A program made the position numbers and the translations under genes. A stretch of DNA of 64,000 bases, from contig NC_018584.1 in NCBI RefSeq assembly GCF_000307025.1, forward strand, positions 1,426,001 through 1,490,000. Reading direction: 5' to 3'. Below the pieces are notes generated by a model, which did not search any database, was not told the DNA's origin, and saw only the letters and a list, made by a program, of their open reading frames with translations. This stretch comes from Listeria monocytogenes ATCC 19117. GTDB taxonomy: Bacteria; Bacillota; Bacilli; Lactobacillales; Listeriaceae. How positions within the stretch are numbered: the first letter of the stretch is position 1; each line of letters begins with the position of its first letter. This document shows positions 57,089-64,000 of the stretch, one piece after another.

Positions 57089-59155
57089 TTATTTTACATT
57101 AATTTCATCCATTTGAGCAAACTCTTTAATAAAGCTTGCAAGTTCGAATAATAGTGCAAGACGATTATTTTTCAATTCATCATTATCAGTCATAACTAGC
57201 GTGTTATCGAAATATGCATCAATTGTTGTACGTAAATCTGCAAATGCTTTTAGTCTGTCAACAATTTTTAAACCAGCAAAATCAAATTTTAGTTTTTCTA
57301 ATTTATCAAATAGGGCTTGCTCGTATTCATTTTCAAATAGGCTCGGATCCACTTCTACGCCATCTTCGTATTTTTTAGAAATATTAACTACTCGTGTTAA
57401 GGCTTCGATAGTTGGGCGGAACCACTCTGCGTCCGCATGCTTATTCAATATTTGAGCACGATCAATCAATTGAGGAATCATATTAGGATTGCCGCCGATA
57501 ACAGCGTCAATAATATCATGGCGAATATGATGGCCTTGTAAAATAACACGCAAACGATTTTTTAGGAAAGTCTGCACTTCTTTTATTACATCTGAACTTG
57601 GTAGTTCTGTAGCCCCTTCTGCACGCTCCATATCCACAATACGAGAAACCACTTCAAGCATTGGAATGTCCCAACCATTTGCTTGGATAATACGCACCGC
57701 TCCAAAAGCACTACGACGTAAACCAAATGGATCAGCAGAGCCTGTTGGTGCAATATTTACACAGAAGAAGCCAATTAATGTTTCTAATTTATCTGCAATA
57801 GCGATAAGTGAACCTAAGTCTGTTTGTGGTAAATCGCCTTCTGCTGAGCTTGGTAAATAATGTTCACGAATAGCTGTTGCGATTGCTGGTTTTTCGCCTT
57901 GCAACAATGCATATTTTTCGCCCATTAAACCTTGTAGTTCAGGGAATTCACCAACGATATTGGTTACTAAATCAAATTTATAAATATTTGTTAAGCGGAT
58001 AATATCTTGTTTATCTTCTTCTTGCCAATTTAAATAATCAGCAAGCATTAATGCCACTTTTTGCACTCGTTTCATTTTTTCTGTCAAAGTGCCTAATTTT
58101 TCATGGAAAACGATATTTTGTAATTTAGCAACTGCTTCATCAATGGTTATTTTTAAATCTTCTTGATAGAAGAAATCAGCATCTGACAAACGAGCGCGTA
58201 GTACTTTTTCGTTTCCTCGTGCCACTGTATCTAGATTTTCATGGTTACCATTACGAACGGTTACAAAATGAGGCAACAATTCTCCTTCTTGGCTGAAAAC
58301 TGGGAAGTAACGTTGGTGTTCTTTCATCGTCGTAATTAAAACTTCTTCGGGTAGTTCCAGATATTCTTTTTCAAAATTACCTGCTAGTACAGTTGGATAT
58401 TCGACAAGATTAGTTACTTCTTCTAATAAGTCGTCATCTTCTCTGATTTGCCAATTTTCCATCGTTTCTAGTTCACGTAATTGTTCTACAATAGCCTGTT
58501 TGCGTTCACTAGCATTAACAACGACAAATTGTTCTAATAATGCATTTGGATAGTCGCTCGGTTGGTTGATTGTAGCTGTTTTTCCTAAGAAACGATGTCC
58601 ACGGGATGTATTACTAGTTGAGACACCAGTGATTTCAAATGGAATAATTTCTTCGCCAAACATTGCGATAAGCCATTTGATTGGACGAATATAACGTAAA
58701 TCATTACTACCCCAGTGCATACTTACTGGGAAAGTCATACTTGTTACTACTTTTTCTAAGCTTGGAAGTAACGCCGTTGTTTTTTCGCCGATTACTTCTT
58801 TTTTAATATAAATATATTCAACACCTTTAATTTCGCGGAAAGTTAAATCTTCTGGCGCAACTTTTTGACTTTTTGCAAACCCTAATGCTGCTTTTGACCA
58901 GTTGCCTTCGTCGTCTAGAGCGATTTTTTTTGCAGGGCCTTTTGCTTCTTCCACACGATTAGCTTGTTCTTCAGCCATTTCTTCTACTAGGACAGTTAAA
59001 CGTCTTGGTGTAGAATAAGTTTTAATTTCTTTAAATTCGATTTGGTTGTCTTTTAACCAATCAGTTACTCGTTTTTCCAGTTGTAGTACAGAGCTAGTCA
59101 CATATTTTGCTGGCATTTCTTCTAAACCAATTTCTAATAAAAAGTCTTTACTCAT
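57089..59155 (-). CDS. glyS: Glycine-tRNA ligase, beta subunit
   Basis: A 688-residue beta subunit of the tetrameric glycyl-tRNA synthetase, providing tRNA binding and an HD domain. The start [17 protein letters not shown] and the [15 protein letters not shown] segment are typical. It overlaps glyQ by eight bases with GGAGGAAAA upstream, ensuring equal production. The T-box upstream of glyQ controls both. Confidence 0.96.
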
Positions 59156-60038
59156 GACGTTTTCCTCCCTCTTCTTTGACTAATGGGAAGCCAAGTTTTT
59201 CTCGTGATTCATAAAATGTTTTGGCGATACGTCTTGCTAAGTTTCTGATACGACCGATATACTGTGCGCGTTCAGTTACTGAAACAACGCCGCGAGCATC
59301 TAGTAAGTTAAACGTATGCGAACATTTCAATACGTAATCATATGCTGGGAAAACAAGGCCGTCTTGCATTTGGCGAGTGGCTTCTCTTTCATATGTGTCA
59401 AAAAGTGTCAACAGCATATCTGTATTCGAAGTTTCAAAAGCATATGTCGAGTTTTCGAATTCTGCTTGGAAGAAAATATCACGGTAGCTAATACCTTCTG
59501 TCCATTCTAAATCAAATACATTCTCTTTATCTTGAATATAGCTTGCTAAACGTTCCACACCGTAAGTGATTTCGGAAGTAACAGGGAAACATTCTAAGCC
59601 ACCTACTTGTTGGAAATAAGTGAATTGTGTGATTTCCATTCCATCTAACCATACTTCCCAACCAAGGCCCGCACAACCAAGAGATGGATTCTCCCAGTTA
59701 TCCTCTACAAAACGGATATCATGTTCTAACGGATTGATACCTAATTTTTCTAAAGAACCTAGGTAAAGCTCTTGAATATTGTCAGGAGAAGGCTTCATCA
59801 CTACTTGAAATTGGTGATGTTGGAATAATCTGTTTGGATTTTCTCCGTAACGACCATCAGCAGGACGACGCGACGGCTCTACGTAACCCGCTTTCCACGG
59901 CTCTGGACCAATTGCTTTTAAGAAAGTATACGGACTCATTGTGCCAGCACCTTTTTCCACATCATACGATTGCAACATAATACAACCTTGTTCGGACCAA
60001 TAATCTTGTAATGTTCTAATCATTGTTTGTAAATTCAT
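59148..60038 (-). CDS. glyQ: Glycine-tRNA ligase, alpha subunit
   Basis: A 296-residue class II catalytic subunit. Motif [24 protein letters not shown] at the start, split here in two by YDVEKG, and [17 protein letters not shown] mark the active site. ATG 60038 has GGAGGTGG upstream; the longer frame to 60068 has no ribosome site. Transcription depends on a glycine T-box. Confidence 0.96.
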   Translation of the reverse strand: MNLQTMIRTLQDYWSEQGCIMLQSYDVEKGAGTMSPYTFLKAIGPEPWKAGYVEPSRRPADGRYGENPNRLFQHHQFQVVMKPSPDNIQELYLGSLEKLGINPLEHDIRFVEDNWENPSLGCAGLGWEVWLDGMEITQFTYFQQVGGLECFPVTSEITYGVERLASYIQDKENVFDLEWTEGISYRDIFFQAEFENSTYAFETSNTDMLLTLFDTYEREATRQMQDGLVFPAYDYVLKCSHTFNLLDARGVVSVTERAQYIGRIRNLARRIAKTFYESREKLGFPLVKEEGGKRHE

Positions 60039-60070
60039 TGCTTCCACCTCCAAAAATAATTCAGCCAATA

Positions 60071-60288
60071 TAAAAACTCTCGTCCCTATATGCTGATTTA
60101 AAGCATATAGGGACGAGAGTTAGCTCGCGGTTCCACCCTATTTGGAATTAAAACAATTCCCACCTTGATTTCGCTGTACTCCAGAACGCCTTCACAAAAA
60201 GTTAAATATCCAGCTCACACCAAACCCGGACTCGCTAAAAATAGAGCTTTTTGTTACTATTTTCCTTCAACGTACCTATTAGTTGATA
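60071..60288 (-). ncRNA. Glycine T-box leader with terminator
   Basis: The minus strand holds the T-box sequence AGGGTGGAACCGCG (60139-60126), preceded by AAATCAAGGTGGGAA. The likely specifier GGC (60190-60188, within GAAGGCG) reads glycine. Stem I elements AGCGAGTCCGGG and GGTGTGAGCTGG are present. The terminator is an 18-bp stem ACTCTCGTCCCTATATGC with its complement (60121-60075), then T residues. Uncharged glycyl-tRNA would stabilise the antiterminator and let glyQS be transcribed. Confidence 0.95.
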
Positions 60289-60294
60289 TATTAA

Positions 60295-60323
60295 AAGATA
60301 CTGTATTTTTGCTAAAAAGTCAA
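60295..60323 (-). promoter_or_regulatory. glyQS promoter overlapping the recO stop codon
   Basis: On the minus strand TTGACT (60323-60318) and TATCTT (60300-60295) are 17 bp apart. The recO stop codon (60322-60320) lies inside the -35, so recO has no terminator before glyQS. Confidence 0.65.
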
Positions 60324-61087
60324 TCATCGCTATCTTTTTTTAACATATTTTCCCATTTGTCCATTTCGCGCAAAAATTTCCTGCTTTTTAAATACAAACC
60401 AGAGTATTCATCGTAGTATGTATCAATTGCTTTTTGAAGCCATTCTTTCGTTTCTGGCTTCACATCGATGTTTCCTAGTCTATCTAATTGGAAGATGAAA
60501 AACAAACGCAGCAATTTTACGACATTTTCTGGCAAATGCATTCTGTAACGGTCTTTCTCAAAGCAACGATGACAGATAATGCCATTACTACTTGTTGAAA
60601 AATCAAAATGACCTGTTGTTTCACCACAAATGGCGCACTTATCCATTGTTGGGTAAAGACCAAGCACCGGTAACATTTTCATTTCAAAAATTTGAGTGAG
60701 AATTTGCGGATCATATCCTTCATTTATATCTCGCAAAATTTGAAAAGTTAATTCATATAGATATGGATTCGGTTGGCGTTCTTCAGTGGCTTTATCAAGC
60801 AATTCGCAAACATAAGTCGCATAAGCAGTCATAAAAATATCTTGCTGAATAGAAGAAAAATTTTCTATGACTTCCCCTTGCTGAAGCGTACCAAGGCCAT
60901 TGCTACCAAAGAAAGTAAAATAACCATTCGTAAATAATTGAGTTACTGCAGCTAATCTGCTTTTCGTTTTTTTTGCCCCACGAGCCACCACACCAATCTT
61001 CCCAAATTCACGTGTATACATTCGGACAATTTTATCTGATTCACGGTAACTCGTTTGCCGTATCACGATTCCTTCGCATTTCTCCAT
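60320..61087 (-). CDS. recO: DNA repair protein RecO
   Basis: A 255-residue recombination mediator that loads RecA with RecR. It has an OB fold at the N-terminus (EGIVIRQTSYRESDKIV) and a zinc site CAICG...CHRC. GGGAGG lies nine bases before the ATG. In Bacillus recO follows era; here a plus-strand gene lies between. Confidence 0.95.
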   Translation of the reverse strand: MEKCEGIVIRQTSYRESDKIVRMYTREFGKIGVVARGAKKTKSRLAAVTQLFTNGYFTFFGSNGLGTLQQGEVIENFSSIQQDIFMTAYATYVCELLDKATEERQPNPYLYELTFQILRDINEGYDPQILTQIFEMKMLPVLGLYPTMDKCAICGETTGHFDFSTSSNGIICHRCFEKDRYRMHLPENVVKLLRLFFIFQLDRLGNIDVKPETKEWLQKAIDTYYDEYSGLYLKSRKFLREMDKWENMLKKDSDD

Positions 61088-61223
61088 GTGGTAAGCCTCC
61101 CTTTTTTACACGTCTTATTATAACATTTTCTTAATGATTATGTCTTTTTATATTTTTTGCTATCTTTCCACGGATGCCTATTGTAAAATAGAGAAAACGG
61201 TAAGTCAGAGAGGATTTTTTACT

Positions 61224-61853
61224 TTGGGTATGTTACTTATATTATTAGTCAGCTTATTTATACTCACATTCATAGGAGTTGTTGTGGGAATTATTTTGCT
61301 TATTGTAAGAAAAGAGAAATGGGCGGGCATTATTGTTGCGGGATTATCCGTGGGAATCGGCTTTTTAGTATTAGCAGCTGGACTTAATATAACAACGATT
61401 AAATTATTTGAAGGATTTAATAATCCACTTTCTATTCATAATTACAATTCGAGCAATGAACCATTTACAAATGATTATGCAGAAGACTATGATGAAGATT
61501 ACTATGACGACTACATAGACGTAAGTTACGGAGAATCTGTTGAGATAGAAAACAATAGCACAGTTACCATTTATAAACCTGAGCTGACCCAAATGAAGGA
61601 AGGCTATGATATTTATAAAGTAAAAGTGAAATACGCAAATACAAGTTCTGATCCAATAAGCTTCTATTCCGAAGACATTGCGCTTTATGATAATGCAGAC
61701 GATGATTATGGCCAACAAATTACGGAAGAAGGTTTTGCTGGAGAAATTCAACCAGGGGAGACAAAAGAATTAACGCTTTACTATGAAGTGTATAACCTTG
61801 GACCATATGATGTAGAATATGATAACTATAGCTGGACTACAAATAAAGAATAA
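61224..61853 (+). CDS. Two-helix membrane protein with soluble C-terminal domain
   Basis: A 209-residue protein of unknown function. Two N-terminal helices (about residues 3-27 and 34-58) precede an Asp/Tyr-rich linker (DYAEDYDEDYYDDY) and a beta-rich domain with YDIYKVKVKYANTSSDP and IQPGETKELTLYYEV, resembling DUF4352/DUF5067-type domains. The frame opens at 61134, but a TTG at 61224 with AGAGAGG ten bases upstream is the most likely start. It is a lone plus-strand gene inserted between era and recO and resembles in design the protein at 29507. Confidence 0.65.
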   Translation: MGMLLILLVSLFILTFIGVVVGIILLIVRKEKWAGIIVAGLSVGIGFLVLAAGLNITTIKLFEGFNNPLSIHNYNSSNEPFTNDYAEDYDEDYYDDYIDVSYGESVEIENNSTVTIYKPELTQMKEGYDIYKVKVKYANTSSDPISFYSEDIALYDNADDDYGQQITEEGFAGEIQPGETKELTLYYEVYNLGPYDVEYDNYSWTTNKE

Positions 61854-61855
61854 TT

Positions 61856-61898
61856 AAAAGCATCTGGTGCACAAACCCAATTGTGCGCCAGATGCTTT
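61856..61898. terminator. Bidirectional terminator between the two-helix gene and era
   Basis: A 19-bp stem AAAAGCATCTGGTGCACAA with TTGTGCGCCAGATGCTTTT (one G-T) and a five-base loop. Confidence 0.93.
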
Positions 61899-61899
61899 T

Positions 61900-63197
<1,298 letters not shown>

Positions 63198-63221
63198 TTA
63201 CCAAGTCACAATCCCTTCTTT

Positions 63222-63611
63222 TTATAAAAACATCTGGCAAAAGTATGGTATGAATATAATCAGTCCAATAAAACTTGCTACAATTGCTGCTAACAGTACC
63301 GCTCCGGCAGCTACATCCTTCGCTTTTTTCGCCTCATCAATGTATTGTTCTGTCGCCACATCTACCGCTCGTTCAATCGCTGTGTTCACCATCTCTAGCG
63401 TTAACACACCAAAAATAGAAAGGATTAATAAAATCCACTCAGATTTAGTTACATGAAAGAAAAAGCCACAGATGACAACAGCAAGCGCTGCGAAAGTATG
63501 AAATCTCATATTACGTTCTTCTAAAAAAGCAGTTTTTAGTCCAGTAAAAGCATGATGAAAAGATTCTGCATAATTTTTACTACGTTTGTATTTTCTATCT
63601 TTCAAGTCCAT
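63222..63611 (-). CDS. dgkA: Undecaprenol/diacylglycerol kinase family protein
   Basis: A 129-residue kinase with three membrane helices, family motif [12 protein letters not shown], and [12 protein letters not shown]. In Gram-positives this family phosphorylates undecaprenol, feeding the lipid carrier for cell wall. The start overlaps the end of ybeY by 17 bases; the open frame runs upstream without support. It sits in the ybeY-dgkA-cdd-era unit. Confidence 0.92.
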   Translation of the reverse strand: MDLKDRKYKRSKNYAESFHHAFTGLKTAFLEERNMRFHTFAALAVVICGFFFHVTKSEWILLILSIFGVLTLEMVNTAIERAVDVATEQYIDEAKKAKDVAAGAVLLAAIVASFIGLIIFIPYFCQMFL

Positions 63612-63999
63612 AAGCATCCAACACTTCTTTTTGTAAGCCAAACATGATTTTCTCTTCGTCAGGCTCCATATGATCATACCCAAGCAAGTGCAGCAATCCA
63701 TGAACTGCTAAGAAACCTAATTCTCTTGCTTTTGTATGTCCGTAATCTTTGGCTTGCTCTTCTGCTTTTTCAGTCGAAATAATTATATCGCCAAGCATAC
63801 GAGGCGTTTCAAGATCAAATTCGCCCCAATCAATCTCCGTTTCCCCGTCGCCCATTTCTTCTAGCGCGAACGAAATAACATCGGTTGCTTGATCTTTATC
63901 CCGATATTCTCGGTTAATCTCACGAATACCTTCATTCGTTGTAAAGGTGAGTGACAGCTCTGTCCCTTGTTCGATTTTTAAATACTCAGCCGCAAATTG
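63595..63999 (-). CDS. ybeY: Endoribonuclease YbeY (5' end outside window)
   Basis: The last 134 codons are present and the frame stays open to the window edge. YbeY is a metal RNase used for 16S rRNA 3' processing. The zinc motif [11 protein letters not shown] is intact, and [20 protein letters not shown] is the conserved upstream motif. A Met within the frame at 63855 is internal. Confidence 0.94.
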   Translation of the reverse strand, partial: QFAAEYLKIEQGTELSLTFTTNEGIREINREYRDKDQATDVISFALEEMGDGETEIDWGEFDLETPRMLGDIIISTEKAEEQAKDYGHTKARELGFLAVHGLLHLLGYDHMEPDEEKIMFGLQKEVLDAYGLER

Positions 64000-64000
64000 T

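Overview
This window is a stretch of chromosome from a low-GC Firmicute and fits the genus Listeria, most likely L. monocytogenes. I identified it from recognised protein sequences and gene order, without a database search. Recognised markers are the LadR/MdrL pair, the BilE and OpuC transporters, the ZurAMR locus, PrsA1, and the asd-dapG-dapA-rnjB order without spore genes. It carries both mvaS (mevalonate pathway) and ispG plus ispH (MEP pathway). That combination is typical of L. monocytogenes; L. innocua is reported to lack ispG and ispH.

Layout. 1-1.3 kb: 3' end of mutL, then glpP. 1.3-4.8 kb: pflB-pflA fermentation genes behind a 425-bp regulatory region. 4.8-6.7 kb: divergent ladR/mdrL efflux module. 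6.8-8.2 kb: small accessory cluster (DUF2975 membrane protein, Cro/C1 HTH protein, P-loop kinase-like protein). 8.4-9.7 kb: LPXTG surface protein with three MucBP repeats. 9.9-12.4 kb: divergent thiolase and HMG-CoA synthase. 12.4-17.6 kb: reverse-strand VanZ, UMF1-type MFS, phosphodiesterase, AI-2E family and murB genes. 17.8-20.3 kb: bilEA-bilEB. 20.3-27.7 kb: coiled-coil orphan, mntH, opuCABCD behind a sigma-B promoter, thiT under a TPP riboswitch, and a MmcQ-like gene. 27.9-31.6 kb: an ABC-F protein, a two-TM protein and a sigma-B controlled flavoprotein. 31.6-36.5 kb: asd-dapG-dapA-rnjB. 36.7-39.6 kb: class B PBP and sodA. 39.9-43.0 kb: DUF1189 gene, ispG, azlCD-like pair. 43.0-46.2 kb: prsA1 and zurA-zurM-zurR with a Zur box. 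46.2-50.5 kb: cshB-nfo-ppaC, and ispH on the opposite strand. 50.6-64 kb: the conserved macromolecular-synthesis block (nif3-like, trmK, rpoD, dnaG, yqxD, yqfL, glyS, glyQ with a glycine T-box, recO, era, cdd, dgkA, partial ybeY), interrupted by one plus-strand membrane gene between era and recO.

The genes are mostly housekeeping and stress functions: osmolyte and bile tolerance, metal homeostasis, oxidative stress, cell wall, isoprenoids, replication and translation. Regulatory elements readable from sequence include a TPP riboswitch, a glycine T-box, two sigma-B promoters, a Zur box, a LadR operator region, a Rex-like site and many intrinsic terminators. I saw no tRNA, rRNA, CRISPR array, insertion sequence or prophage. 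I did not find a clearly new multi-gene system. The least explained pieces are the pflB upstream region (alternative pairings and a possible leader peptide), the DUF2975-HTH pair, a palindrome over opposed -10 elements upstream of yqxD, the YPS variant C-terminus of the flavoprotein, and two similarly built two-TM proteins of unknown function.
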